A stretch of 64,000 bases of DNA from FEN-1297 sp963710735 (GTDB lineage Bacteria > Bacteroidota > Ignavibacteria > Ignavibacteriales > Ignavibacteriaceae). A program made the position numbers and the translations under genes. Positions 1 through 8,347 of this stretch are shown piece by piece. Numbering within the stretch: the first letter of the stretch is position 1; the number at the start of each line of letters is the position of its first letter. The notes beneath the pieces are model-generated. The model did no database searches, was not told the origin of the DNA, and saw only the letters and a list, made by a program, of their open reading frames with translations. The stretch is taken from contig CAVQBN010000017.1 of assembly GCA_963710735.1 (NCBI GenBank), positions 1 through 64,000 of the forward strand, given 5' to 3'.

Positions 1-36
1 AGAAAGATAAAAGGTATTTCTATTCCGGGAAGATAA
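1..36 (+). CDS. 3' end of a dGTP triphosphohydrolase-like gene (cut by window edge)
   Basis: The first 36 bases are an open frame ending in TAA that encodes RKIKGISIPGR. This is the same C-terminal peptide that ends the longer fragment at 1978-2172, where the preceding residues (FISGMTDSFAVSLYR) match the conserved C-terminus of bacterial dGTPases (HD-domain dNTP triphosphohydrolases). The two 36-base stretches differ at four positions, all synonymous. Only the last eleven codons are in view, so the assignment rests on the second copy. The full gene presumably lies to the left of the window. Confidence 0.6.
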   Translation, partial: RKIKGISIPGR

Positions 37-54
37 TGGCTTACCTCCTTTTTA

Positions 55-1326
55 TTAGTTCCTTATTCCAATTTCAATTAAACCTTTCCCATTATAATTT
101 CCGCAAATTGCTACAATATTTCCTTTGACATCTACTTTTGAATAACCTCTTTCATTATATGTACTTAAAACTTGCCAGCGAACTCCATCAAAATGAGCCT
201 TAAAGCCATAGTCTCCCACAATAAAAATATCGTTGATATTATTTCCTCTAATGGAATTCGTTCCGACCTCCGGTAAACTTATTTTTTCCCATTTTCCAAA
301 TTTATTTACATATGCACCCTCACCGCACACATATAAAAAATTATCATTGGTAGTCCAGGCTGAATAGAGGCGTGCATTTCTATTCCATTTTACTGAGTCG
401 ACTATGCTATCTGTTATTTTCAATATTTTTTTATCTCCCAATACAAAAAATGACGAAACGGGACAATAGAGAATTAGTTTACCTTGCCTATTAGTAATAC
501 CCCAAATGTCATTAATTATTGAAGATGTATAGCTTTCTATTTTTAGCCAACTGCCGTTTTGATAGTGAACTATTGTTCCATTATTTCCTGCAAAATATAA
601 ATTGTGCAATGATGAGCCCCAGATTTGGTATACACTTCCATCGTTTTGATTTAATATTCCCATATCCCATAATTGATATAATTTCCACCCTTCATTTCCA
701 TTGGGGAGAAATGGTACCCCACTTGATAAAATTATTTTGCCATCTTGCAAAACGAAAATGCCTTCTAAGGGTGCAATAATTTGATTTCCATTGAAATCAA
801 CAGCAATTTTTTTTAATGTCCATTTTTCCCCATTCCATTTTGCAAAGTTATATGGGTAAGGGTCCGGATTGCCAGTAGAATCATCTAAATATATTTCTCC
901 AACAGCATAAGCAAGAGTATCATTAACTATTGTACAATCGTAAAACCTACAGCTTCCGGCATTACCTCCAAAAGTAAAAGTTTGCCATGTAAAATTATTA
1001 CTTGTTGTGTCCATTGTTTTGGCTGTTATCATTTCACTCTTTGCTGCTGTTTTTCCGTTCTGCAATTCAATTACTTGATAATTGTAAGTTTTATTTGGAC
1101 TGAGGGAGTCATCATATAGAATAGTATCACGAGTTGTAATTTCTAAGGTATTTACAACACTGCTGTTTCTAACAAGTTGAACTTTTGTGTTTGATGTTAA
1201 ATTATTAACCGTTAAATGGAGCCATGCTTCGGTACATGTTACATCGCTAACAGTTAATGCAACATCTGCTGTTGTTGGGCCATTAGGGCTTTTACAGCTT
1301 TGAAGTATAAAAAATGAAATAAACCA
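55..1326 (-). pseudogene. Lipoprotein with C-terminal repeat/propeller-like region; 5' end lost at an IS element
   Basis: The frame is open from 1326 down to the stop at 55-57, about 423 codons. The only obvious ATG, at 1065, lies well inside it. The upstream part begins WFISFFILQSC followed by KSPNGPTTADVA, a lipoprotein signal peptide with a lipobox whose first residues are missing. The next ~90 residues look like a fibronectin-III-type beta domain. The rest holds repeated motifs such as IWGSSLHNLYFAGNNG and NINDIFIVGDYG, suggesting a beta-propeller. The frame stops exactly where the IS200-type right-end hairpin begins (1326-1348), so the start codon was most likely removed or displaced by the insertion. 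Similar proteins in this group are often mislabelled glucosyl transferases; I see no enzymatic motif. A shortened product from the internal ATG would be cytoplasmic and probably non-functional. Confidence 0.7.
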
Positions 1327-1348
1327 CTATGGACTACAAGTCCATAGT
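1326..1348. repeat. IS200-type right-end hairpin
   Basis: ACTATGGACT, loop ACA, AGTCCATAGT: a ten-base-pair perfect stem 19 bases beyond the tnpA stop codon, the expected place for the right-end recognition hairpin. Confidence 0.7.
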
Positions 1349-1366
1349 TTTCTTTTTGACTGAAAG

Positions 1367-1804
1367 TCATTCTTCTATTATGAAATTTGAGTCGTCTGTT
1401 GTATCCGGTTTCCTATGGTGCTCGAGATATTCATTCAACATTTCATCTGTTATATTTCCTGTACTCCAACATCCATAGCCTATTGACCAAAAGTGACGAC
1501 CCCAATACTTGTTTTTTAACTCTGGAAATTCTTGTTGCAATTTCCTTGATGTGCGGCCTTTCAGTTTTTTTACTAGATTACTTAAACTTAACGATGGGAG
1601 ATAATTTATATGAATATGGATATGGTCGCTTGAGACTACTCCTTTGAGTATCTCTACATCTTCTGATTCACATATTTGTTTGATTAGAGTCCTACAGCGT
1701 AATTTCTTATCTCCTTCTAATACTTTATATCTATATTTTGTCGCCCATACTATATGGGCTGTCAATCGAGATACGGTATGACCTGAGGTTCGTTGATATT
1801 CCAT
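1367..1804 (-). CDS. tnpA: IS200/IS605-family transposase TnpA (Y1 HUH endonuclease)
   Basis: The 145-residue protein has the length of the family. It carries the HUH metal-binding motif in SSDHIHIHINY (His61 and His63) and the candidate nucleophile Tyr126 in NEYLEHH, close to the position known for single-domain Y1 transposases. The conserved core HIVWATKYRYKVL near residues 17-29 and YWGRHFWSIGYGCWS near 100-114 is typical. These enzymes act as dimers on single-stranded DNA and excise and insert the element by peel-and-paste transposition. The frame is intact, so the element may still be active. It is flanked by the two hairpins it would recognise. Confidence 0.93.
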   Translation of the reverse strand: MEYQRTSGHTVSRLTAHIVWATKYRYKVLEGDKKLRCRTLIKQICESEDVEILKGVVSSDHIHIHINYLPSLSLSNLVKKLKGRTSRKLQQEFPELKNKYWGRHFWSIGYGCWSTGNITDEMLNEYLEHHRKPDTTDDSNFIIEE

Positions 1805-1840
1805 ACCTTTAATTTATGAATTTTTAGAAGCTAAAGCGAC

Positions 1841-1856
1841 ATGCACTTAAGTGCAT
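1841..1856. repeat. IS200-type left-end hairpin/palindrome
   Basis: ATGCACTTAAGTGCAT is a perfect 16-base palindrome 37 bases upstream of the tnpA start. It shares the flanking AGTTTT with the other end. Confidence 0.6.
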
Positions 1857-1977
1857 AGTTTTAACTCTTTCTGAGACCAATAAAAAGTGAGTATCTTGGT
1901 TTTGGTCTTACAATATGTTTCATACAATGGCCCCCATAATGGAATCGGTTGTACAAAGTTAAGGTTTTAAAAAGTAA

Positions 1978-2172
1978 TTGCAAATAACACAGGGTAACTG
2001 CCTGCCGAACAATAAACTTTTACCAAAACAGTTCCTCGGCAGCGGAGATAAACCCGAAAAAGATTTGTATTCACGTTTATTAAATATAACGGATTTTATC
2101 TCCGGCATGACGGATTCTTTTGCCGTTTCTCTTTATAGAAAAATAAAAGGGATTTCTATTCCAGGGAGATAA
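1978..2172 (+). pseudogene. Duplicated C-terminal fragment of a dGTPase-like gene
   Basis: An open frame with no credible start (in-frame TAA just upstream, first possible start a TTG) encodes about 60 residues ending QFLGSGD, LYSRLLNITDFISGM, TDSFAVSLYRKIKG and ISIPGR. This matches the conserved C-terminal helices of bacterial dGTP triphosphohydrolases. Similarity seems to begin near LPNNKLLPKQF, so only the last ~55 codons are present. The final 36 bases repeat window positions 1-36 with four synonymous differences. It is a remnant, not an independent gene. Its position suggests that the material between the two copies was inserted at the 3' end of the dGTPase gene. Confidence 0.65.
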
Positions 2173-2178
2173 AAACAA

Positions 2179-2216
2179 TTAAGACGCGTAATTCCTTAGA
2201 AATTTTGATGTCTTAA
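2179..2216. terminator. Possible terminator hairpin between the dGTPase fragment and the exported protein gene
   Basis: TTAAGAC at 2179-2185 pairs with GTCTTAA at 2210-2216 around a 24-base loop. On the minus strand the stem is followed by a T-rich run. The stem is short and the loop long, so the call is weak. Confidence 0.3.
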
Positions 2217-2227
2217 CTTCCCATTAT

Positions 2228-2908
2228 TTATTCAAAATTATAAATAAGACCTATTCTAAAATTTGGCAACACCAATGCATTCATATTTTTTTCAGTAATT
2301 ATTGCAATACCAATAGCCCAACAAAAATTAATACCGGATTGATTAATTTTATCAGATCCAAAATTAAACTGATATTTTCCTATATTTTTATCTGTGCTAT
2401 TACTCCCATATGTAAGTCCATAACTGTATTCTATGCTAATATTATCAATCGGGAAAAAACTTTTTGGTAATAAATTATTATAGAAAAGTTTGGAAAATTT
2501 TATCCCTATGCCGGTAGCAATTCTAATACCCTCTCCACTTCCTCTCAAAGGGAAAATGTCTGTTTTAATTGCAAGGCTATATTCTTTAAAAATATTTTTA
2601 CCTATCCCCAGGTATACAATATCAGCAATACCAACGCCAGTGTAGATAAAAAAGTCTCTCTCACTTCTTGTTTTATTAGTAACTGAATCTGAATTACTTG
2701 AAGACTGAGTTTCCTTGTTGTAAGTATATATTACTTTGGGGAAGTTATTAAAAGTCCCAATTATTTTTGAATTACTAAATTCATTATTACTGCCGAATAC
2801 CGTAATTCCATCATTTTGATTAATCTGATAATTATTAGCGCCACTTTCTTGCGCTGAAGTTACTTTAATTGAAAAGAGCAACACTAATAGAAAGAATATT
2901 TTTTTCAT
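2228..2908 (-). CDS. Exported protein, possible outer-membrane beta-barrel, paralogue of the upstream neighbour
   Basis: The 226-residue protein starts with a clear Sec signal peptide (KKIFFLLVLLFSIKVTSAQ, cleavage after about residue 19). After a Ser/Asn-rich linker (residues ~20-85) comes an alternating hydrophobic region ending in FRIGLIYNFE, with an aromatic residue near the C-terminus as in many outer-membrane barrels. It is a paralogue of the gene at 2926-3624: both share the FSIKVTxAQxSxANN N-terminus, the NxGIT motif, the TYNxET motif and the C-terminal strand. The gap between the two is 17 bases and they run in the same direction, so they probably form one transcript. I do not recognise a named family and assign no function. 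Confidence 0.6.
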   Translation of the reverse strand: MKKIFFLLVLLFSIKVTSAQESGANNYQINQNDGITVFGSNNEFSNSKIIGTFNNFPKVIYTYNKETQSSSNSDSVTNKTRSERDFFIYTGVGIADIVYLGIGKNIFKEYSLAIKTDIFPLRGSGEGIRIATGIGIKFSKLFYNNLLPKSFFPIDNISIEYSYGLTYGSNSTDKNIGKYQFNFGSDKINQSGINFCWAIGIAIITEKNMNALVLPNFRIGLIYNFE

Positions 2909-2925
2909 ATATATCCTGTATAAAT

Positions 2926-3624
2926 TTAAAAGTTAATATTGAATCCTATCTTTAAATTGGGGGAAAATAGTGGTGTTATCCTATATGCAAAACTACCAAC
3001 AACACCAGCCGACCAAATAAAATGCAAACCATTTGATAATATATTCTCATTTCCAATATTTATATCAAACACCGCTCCTCTTATAAAAAGTCCTGAACTT
3101 CTAGAATCCGATGTCCTGTTCAGCATTGTTATTTCTGAATTGATAATATTTATAAAACCAAATTGTATATGCTTAGAAATTCTTAATCCGACACCTAAAC
3201 CAGAATTAAGCGCATATGTTCCGCCTGATAAAAAATATCCACAAAATTTTATTCCCAATGCCAAGTCTTTATTAATTTGAAATCCAAATCCTAAAGCTAT
3301 CGGTTCAATGGCACCAATTGTCATAAAGATGTAATTGCTTCTTACATAATTATTTGGTTTTTCAATCGTCTTATTTGAAACAGTATCCGCCCTATCAAAT
3401 AATAGAGTTTCCCGGTTGTAAGTAGTTATTGCTTTTGGGGAGGTCTTAAAAGTTTCATTTTTTGGGGGAATTATAATTTCATTATTACTGGTGAATTTTG
3501 TAATTCCATGATTTTGTTTAATCCTAAAATTATTAGCGCTACTATCTTGCGCTGGAGTTACTTTAATTGAAAAAAGCACTGCTAACAGGAAGAATATTAT
3601 TTTCATTTTAGTCCTTTTGAACAT
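2926..3624 (-). CDS. Exported protein, possible outer-membrane beta-barrel, tandem paralogue
   Basis: The 232-residue protein has a signal peptide (MKIIFFLLAVLFSIKVTPAQ). An alternative start at the internal ATG for MKIIFFL, seven codons in, would give a more usual signal length. The body is rich in Gly and aromatic residues with strand-like alternation and ends FSPNLKIGFNINF, a plausible C-terminal barrel strand. It is homologous over most of its length to the gene just downstream, implying a tandem duplication followed by strong divergence. No catalytic motif is visible. Function unknown. Confidence 0.6.
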   Translation of the reverse strand: MFKRTKMKIIFFLLAVLFSIKVTPAQDSSANNFRIKQNHGITKFTSNNEIIIPPKNETFKTSPKAITTYNRETLLFDRADTVSNKTIEKPNNYVRSNYIFMTIGAIEPIALGFGFQINKDLALGIKFCGYFLSGGTYALNSGLGVGLRISKHIQFGFINIINSEITMLNRTSDSRSSGLFIRGAVFDINIGNENILSNGLHFIWSAGVVGSFAYRITPLFSPNLKIGFNINF

Positions 3625-3684
3625 AAATTTTAATGTTAATGCATATCAAGATACTAGTCCACAAATACTGTATAATGGATCAAA

Positions 3685-3810
3685 TTAAAGACGGATTGGT
3701 ATTTTTACATATTTAGGCTTAGGGGTAAAAATTTTTGAAAATAAAAGGAAGGAAAGAAAAAAGCTGATTATAAAGAAGTTAAATCTAGAAGTACTAAAAA
3801 CCCATTTCAT
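3685..3810 (-). CDS. Candidate 41-residue single-span membrane miniprotein
   Basis: A short frame starts with ATG five bases after an AAGGGG ribosome-binding sequence and encodes MKWVFSTSRF, a hydrophobic stretch FFIISFFLSFLLF, then a basic tail KPKYVKIPIRL. The composition fits one transmembrane helix with a positive tail. It lies alone in the 359-base gap between the exported protein at 2926-3624 and gpsA; nothing else is evident in that gap. There is no homology support, so it may be chance. Confidence 0.3.
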   Translation of the reverse strand: MKWVFSTSRFNFFIISFFLSFLLFSKIFTPKPKYVKIPIRL

Positions 3811-3983
3811 AAAAACCCCTTTTAGGTAATTGTTAATGCAAACCTAATATGCTAACTGATAATTGTCAATTACACCCTTGAAATTAATTAGCTCGAAAGT
3901 ATTTCATTATAAAAAATCCAATTACAAAATCTCCCAATTAATTAAAAAAATGGGAAACTTTAAAAAAATTAATTGAAAAACTT

Positions 3984-4979
3984 TTACTCCATCTTCATAT
4001 CGCGGGTCATTAAATCGGTTGTAGCTTTAACGGGGTCTTTATCTTCGAAAAGAATTTTATAAACTTCAGTTGTTATAGGCGTTTCAACTTTATGCTTTTT
4101 TGCAAGCTGGCTTGCCGAACGGCTGGTATCGACTCCTTCGGCAATCATATCCATGGATTTTAAAACTTCTTTTAATTTTTTCCCCGCACCAATCATCTCA
4201 CCCACATAACGGTTTCGGCTGTGGCGGCTCATGCAGGTAACAATTAAATCGCCCATACCGGATAAGCCTGCAAATGTTTCCGGCGAAGCTCCCATCGCAA
4301 CTCCGAGTCTTGCAATTTCCGCAACGCCGCGAGTCATTATAGCTGCTTTAGTGTTATCTCCAAATTTAGCTCCGTCAATTATTCCGGCGCCGATTGCAAT
4401 AACATTTTTAAATGAACCTCCCATTTCAACACCGAGTATATCCGTTGAAGAATAAACTCTGAAATAGCTCGTCATAAAAGCGCCTTGAATCGATTTGGAT
4501 GTATCGAGACTTTTTGATGCGGCAACAACTGCAGTCGGAATTCTTTTACTTACTTCTTCAGCATGGCTGGGCCCGGATAAAATACCAAGCTGTTCATCAT
4601 CCAATGAAGGTATTTCATCTTTCAGCATCTGGGACATAGTCATTAAAGATTTATTTTCAATTCCCTTTGCAACATTAACTAAAATGGAATTTTTAATATC
4701 GCGAGGATTAAAATTTTTAACAACACTTCTTAAAAACTGAGAAGGCACAGCAAGCACCAGCATATTTTTTCTATCTGAAATTTCTTCAAGGTCATGCGTA
4801 ATTTTTATTTCGGGGGGAATTTTAACACCGGGAAGGTAAATAGGATTTTCGCGGGTCTTATTTAATATTTTTACGTAATGCTTTTGATACTCCCATAAGG
4901 TTACATCATGTCCGTTATAAAAAAGCAAAATGGCCAGGGTTGTACCCCAGCCACCTGCACCTAAAACTGAAATTTTCAT
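3984..4979 (-). CDS. gpsA: NAD(P)H-dependent glycerol-3-phosphate dehydrogenase
   Basis: GpsA reduces dihydroxyacetone phosphate to sn-glycerol-3-phosphate in the cytoplasm, supplying the backbone for phospholipids. The 331-residue length is typical. The N-terminal Rossmann motif is GAGGWGTTLA (from residue 7). Catalytic-domain signatures NVAKGIE, IGAGIIDG, GLSGMGDLIVTC and SRNR are all present in order. The start is the first ATG directly before the Rossmann strand. It lies 3 bases after plsY, whose product consumes G3P, so the two are almost certainly one operon. No anomalies. Confidence 0.97.
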   Translation of the reverse strand: MKISVLGAGGWGTTLAILLFYNGHDVTLWEYQKHYVKILNKTRENPIYLPGVKIPPEIKITHDLEEISDRKNMLVLAVPSQFLRSVVKNFNPRDIKNSILVNVAKGIENKSLMTMSQMLKDEIPSLDDEQLGILSGPSHAEEVSKRIPTAVVAASKSLDTSKSIQGAFMTSYFRVYSSTDILGVEMGGSFKNVIAIGAGIIDGAKFGDNTKAAIMTRGVAEIARLGVAMGASPETFAGLSGMGDLIVTCMSRHSRNRYVGEMIGAGKKLKEVLKSMDMIAEGVDTSRSASQLAKKHKVETPITTEVYKILFEDKDPVKATTDLMTRDMKME

Positions 4980-4982
4980 TAA

Positions 4983-5657
4983 TCAAAGATTAGATTTTTT
5001 CTTTTTGGAAAAACTTATTTTACTTTCGTTCCCGTTTATCAAACGAACAACATTTCTGCGATGTGTATATATAACGAGTAATGACAATCCGACAACGAAC
5101 GGCAGTAAAGTATTATAGCCTGGAATATTTACATTAAAAATATTTTCTCTTATAACCAATGCCAGCGGAACAGCAATAGCGCCTAAAATCGAGCCTAAAG
5201 AAACGTAACGTGAAATTGTTACAACAATAACAAACACCCCGATTGCGATAAGCATATCTACAGTGGAAATCATTAAAAGCATTCCCAGTGCAGTTGCAAT
5301 ACCTTTACCGCCTCTAAACCCGGCAAAGACCGTCCAAATGTGTCCGATAACCGCTGAGATACCCGCAATAATTTGAATTAAAGTTAAATCATCAAAAGGA
5401 GTAGTATTAGCAAAAGGCATGGAGCCGTAATGCAATCTTGCTATGAACACAACTACAATAACACCTTTAAGCGCATCAAGCAAAATAACAAGAAGTCCTT
5501 GTTTCCAACCGAGCACACGCATTACATTAGTACCGCCGGCGTTTCCGCTGCCGTAGTCTCTAATATCAATACCTTTAGATAATTTACTAACAATTATGCT
5601 GGTCGGAATTGAACCTACCAGGTAAGATAATACTATAATTGCTGCTAATAAAAACAT
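4983..5657 (-). CDS. plsY: Glycerol-3-phosphate acyltransferase (acyl-phosphate dependent)
   Basis: PlsY is an inner-membrane enzyme that transfers an acyl chain from acyl-phosphate to position 1 of glycerol-3-phosphate, the first step of phospholipid synthesis. The protein (224 residues) has the family loops YGSGNAGGTNVMRVLG (from about residue 34) and FAGFRGGKGIATALG (from about 113), plus several hydrophobic helices and a basic C-terminal tail. It is the first gene of the plsY-gpsA pair. A 206-base gap upstream would hold the promoter. Confidence 0.95.
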   Translation of the reverse strand: MFLLAAIIVLSYLVGSIPTSIIVSKLSKGIDIRDYGSGNAGGTNVMRVLGWKQGLLVILLDALKGVIVVVFIARLHYGSMPFANTTPFDDLTLIQIIAGISAVIGHIWTVFAGFRGGKGIATALGMLLMISTVDMLIAIGVFVIVVTISRYVSLGSILGAIAVPLALVIRENIFNVNIPGYNTLLPFVVGLSLLVIYTHRRNVVRLINGNESKISFSKKKKSNL

Positions 5658-5863
5658 TGTAAAACCATTAAAAACTTTGAATGTTTAAGCTAACTATAAT
5701 CAAACTAATATTCAATGATAATTTATGATGAAATAACAAGTTGACGAAAATCAACTGATTTTCTGTATAATTACTATCGAATATCATTGAGTATTATTTA
5801 GATGCTATCTATTAATAAGGGGTTCTGAATCCACATAGATGTTGGAAGAAATTATTGACATGG

Positions 5864-6541
5864 TCAAATAATTTGGTTTTTAGGGTATAAACGGATAATA
5901 TCGTCAATAACTTCTATGTGATATTTGTCCTTTTTGTTATATACATAGTCCTTAAGGAAGTTCAAAGTCGGGTAATCATTTTCACCGGTAAAACAACGAG
6001 CATCATCAATTAAAATTATATGATCTAATTTGTTCGTAAGAATAGTATTTAACTCCTCTAAAATAGGTGTTTCTGTCTCTCCTTTAGCAGTAAACCCCGC
6101 AGAATAATGACCATCAAGCCAAAAAAGGCAGGGTTCATTAAATTTATTAATTATATTTTTTAACACCTTTCCGCTATCGCCGTGAATAATTTTAACATTC
6201 TTATTTTTTTTAAACTTATTTTCTGCATCCTGAAATAAAGTTTCGTCAAGTTCAATTGAGATAATTTCAGTAAAATTATTTATTTGAGAATAAACCATAT
6301 CACCCAAAAAAGTTCCCGTTTCAACTAAATTATGAAGATTAAATTTTTCTTTAAATTCTTCTACAACTTTCTGCTTGACAATATGAGGCGGCGGTAAAGG
6401 TTTATTCTGTGCTAGCCAGTGTTTATAACTCGCTTCTTGATTCTTTGAAGAATTTCTCCTTCTAATGCTAATTTTTTCATAAGCAAAAAGAATAAAGTGC
6501 GGTAATTTCTTTTTAAATTCTTCACTAAACATAAAAATCAA
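5864..6541 (-). CDS. Class I SAM-dependent methyltransferase-like protein of unknown substrate
   Basis: The 225-residue protein has a Rossmann-type layout: motif I-like VETGTFLGDM (~residue 77), then an acidic strand end IISIELDE, then KIIHGDSGKVL, LFWLDGHYSAG and HIILIDDARCF. The WLDGHYSAG segment resembles small-molecule or cell-surface-glycan methyltransferase-like proteins in which the usual SAM motif is degenerate. It follows ispD by 16 bases on the same strand, so it may be the last gene of a queA-ispD transcript. Substrate and activity cannot be inferred from context. Confidence 0.6.
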   Translation of the reverse strand: MIFMFSEEFKKKLPHFILFAYEKISIRRRNSSKNQEASYKHWLAQNKPLPPPHIVKQKVVEEFKEKFNLHNLVETGTFLGDMVYSQINNFTEIISIELDETLFQDAENKFKKNKNVKIIHGDSGKVLKNIINKFNEPCLFWLDGHYSAGFTAKGETETPILEELNTILTNKLDHIILIDDARCFTGENDYPTLNFLKDYVYNKKDKYHIEVIDDIIRLYPKNQII

Positions 6542-6557
6542 CTTAAAGGATTATAAA

Positions 6558-7235
6558 CTATTTTCTTAAAATATATTTAAGTAAATCGATATCTGATTTT
6601 GTAGTGACTTTAAAATTAATTAATGAGCCTTCAACTATATGAACATCATGGTTCATTCGTTTTACCAGCATTGATTCATCGGTGCCGTAAAAATTATCTT
6701 CATAAGCGCTATTCATCGCATTCATTAAATCGATGAATTTAAATATCTGGGGAGTTTGAACATGATAGATTCCCTCCCGGTTAACGTAATAATCAACAAC
6801 TTCATCGGCCTTAACTAAAGTATCGCTGACTTTTATACAAACCAGGGCATTGCCTTTTACCTTAGCCGTCTTTATTGCTTCTGTAAGAATATCGGACGGC
6901 AAAAGCGGGCGTGCCGCATCATGTACTATTACTAAATCTTCGTCTTCGGCATTTAACGATTTAAGCGCATTATAAACAGAGTCCTGTCTTTCTCTTCCGC
7001 CTTCTACAATCTGTTTTACCTTGGTAATTTTATACTTTTCTTTTATACCCCAGAGAAGTGTGAAGTAAGTAGATTCCGATGAAATTATTATTTCATCAAC
7101 TAATTTGTTTTTCTGAAATATATCAAGTGTGTGTGCAATAAGTTCTTTGCCGCCGAATTTTAAATATTGTTTAGGAGCGGCTGAACCGCCCCTAACACCT
7201 TTGCCTCCGGCCGGTATAATAGCGAAAGTTTTCAT
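6558..7235 (-). CDS. ispD: 2-C-methyl-D-erythritol 4-phosphate cytidylyltransferase
   Basis: IspD makes CDP-methylerythritol from MEP and CTP, the third step of the non-mevalonate isoprenoid pathway. The 225-residue length is standard. The N-terminal nucleotide-binding motif PAGGKGVRGG with PKQYLKFGGK follows at ~residues 8-28. VHDAARPLL (~105) and the C-terminal GTDESMLVKR are family signatures. Its start overlaps the 3' end of queA by four bases, indicating translational coupling. Confidence 0.96.
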   Translation of the reverse strand: MKTFAIIPAGGKGVRGGSAAPKQYLKFGGKELIAHTLDIFQKNKLVDEIIISSESTYFTLLWGIKEKYKITKVKQIVEGGRERQDSVYNALKSLNAEDEDLVIVHDAARPLLPSDILTEAIKTAKVKGNALVCIKVSDTLVKADEVVDYYVNREGIYHVQTPQIFKFIDLMNAMNSAYEDNFYGTDESMLVKRMNHDVHIVEGSLINFKVTTKSDIDLLKYILRK

Positions 7236-8266
7236 AACAATAACATTGCATCACCGTAGCTTAAAAAGCGATAGTTCTCCTTCAATGCTTTTTTATAAGC
7301 TTTCATAACCAAGTCAGTGTCAGCAAATGCACTAACCAACATTAATAATGTTGATTCGGGAGTGTGAAAATTTGTAATTAATCTATCCGTAATTTTAAAG
7401 TCATAGGGAGGATAAATAAATTTATCCGTCCAGCCGCGGTTAGGTTTAACTAAACCATCTGCAGTAACACTTGTTTCCAACGCACGGCAGGTGCTTGTAC
7501 CTACCACAAAAACCTTATGTTTTGATGTTAGAGATTTATTAATAACTTCGGCAGATTTAGCATTAATTTCAAAATATTCTGAATCCATTTTGTGCTTAGT
7601 CAAGTCTTCAACCTCAACAGGACGAAAAGTACCGAGCCCGATATGTAAAATTACGGGAACAATCTGTATACCTTTCTTTTCTATTTTCTGCAGCAGTTTC
7701 GGGGTAAAGTGCAGGCCCGCAGTCGGTGCTGCAACCGCGCCATCAATTTTTGCATATACCGTCTGATAATTTTCTTTATCCGAAGCTTCCGGTTCTCTTT
7801 TTATATACGGCGGTAGCGGTGTTAATCCGATTTTTTCTACAGCTTTATAAACATTCCCCGGCTGGTTAAACCTGACTGTTCTCCCCCGTGAAGTTGTATT
7901 ATCAATTACCTCACACCAAAGTTTATCATTAAAATAAATTTTGTTTCCTATCCGCACTTTACGTGCGGGATCAACAATTACATCCCATATACAATCTTCT
8001 GCATTTAATTCTCTCAGCAAAAAAACTTCAATTTTTGCGTTAGTCTTCTCTTTCTTTCCATATAATCTTGCCTGAAAGACACGCGTTTCATTAACCACCA
8101 AGACATCGCCTTTTTCCATATAACTTACAACATCTGAAAACACTTTATTTTCTATCTCTTTAGTTTCCTTATTTAAAACCATTAACTTCGACTTATCCCT
8201 TTGTGAAACAGGATATTTGGCAATAGCGGTCTTAGGCAGGTTGTATTTGAAGTCCGATAATTTCAT
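7232..8266 (-). CDS. queA: S-adenosylmethionine:tRNA ribosyltransferase-isomerase
   Basis: QueA transfers and rearranges the ribosyl group of SAM onto 7-aminomethyl-7-deazaguanine in tRNA to give epoxyqueuosine. The protein (344 residues) begins MKLSDFKYNLPKTAIAKYP and contains LVVNETRVFQARL, AAPTAGLHFTPKLL, HIGLGTFRPV and NFHTPESTLLMLVSA, all family-defining. It is the first gene of a queA-ispD unit. queC and queF, earlier pathway steps, lie 19 kb away in this window. Confidence 0.97.
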   Translation of the reverse strand: MKLSDFKYNLPKTAIAKYPVSQRDKSKLMVLNKETKEIENKVFSDVVSYMEKGDVLVVNETRVFQARLYGKKEKTNAKIEVFLLRELNAEDCIWDVIVDPARKVRIGNKIYFNDKLWCEVIDNTTSRGRTVRFNQPGNVYKAVEKIGLTPLPPYIKREPEASDKENYQTVYAKIDGAVAAPTAGLHFTPKLLQKIEKKGIQIVPVILHIGLGTFRPVEVEDLTKHKMDSEYFEINAKSAEVINKSLTSKHKVFVVGTSTCRALETSVTADGLVKPNRGWTDKFIYPPYDFKITDRLITNFHTPESTLLMLVSAFADTDLVMKAYKKALKENYRFLSYGDAMLLL

Positions 8267-8304
8267 TCTTCGTTACCTCTTTAATGTGAACTATTTATTA
8301 TCAA

Positions 8305-8328
8305 AAGGGAGCGGGTTAACGCCCCCTT
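8305..8328 (-). terminator. Terminator downstream of ppdK
   Basis: AAGGGAGCG, loop GGTTAA, CGCCCCCTT forms a nine-base-pair stem with one mismatch, 20 bases past the ppdK stop. Read on the minus strand it ends in CCCTTTTGATA. It separates ppdK from queA. Confidence 0.6.
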
Positions 8329-8347
8329 AATAACTGTTATTTAATAT

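Larger units (their letters stand above)
1326..1856 (-). mobile_element. IS200/IS605-family insertion sequence, single-gene (tnpA only) type
   Basis: A Y1 transposase gene is flanked by a near hairpin on each side: 1326-1335 pairs with 1339-1348 (ACTATGGACT and its complement, loop ACA), and 1841-1856 is the palindrome ATGCACTTAAGTGCAT. Both hairpins are followed on the plus strand by AGTTTT. Subterminal imperfect palindromes without terminal inverted repeats or target duplication are the hallmark of this family. The true ends probably lie some bases outside the hairpins, so the boundaries are approximate. The right end abuts the truncated lipoprotein frame. No tnpB/IscB or adjacent omega-RNA-like region is present. 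Confidence 0.8.

Noticed and set aside
1387..1647. Plus-strand open frame opposite tnpA
   Set aside because: It is a shadow of the transposase gene; IS200 elements carry no such gene.
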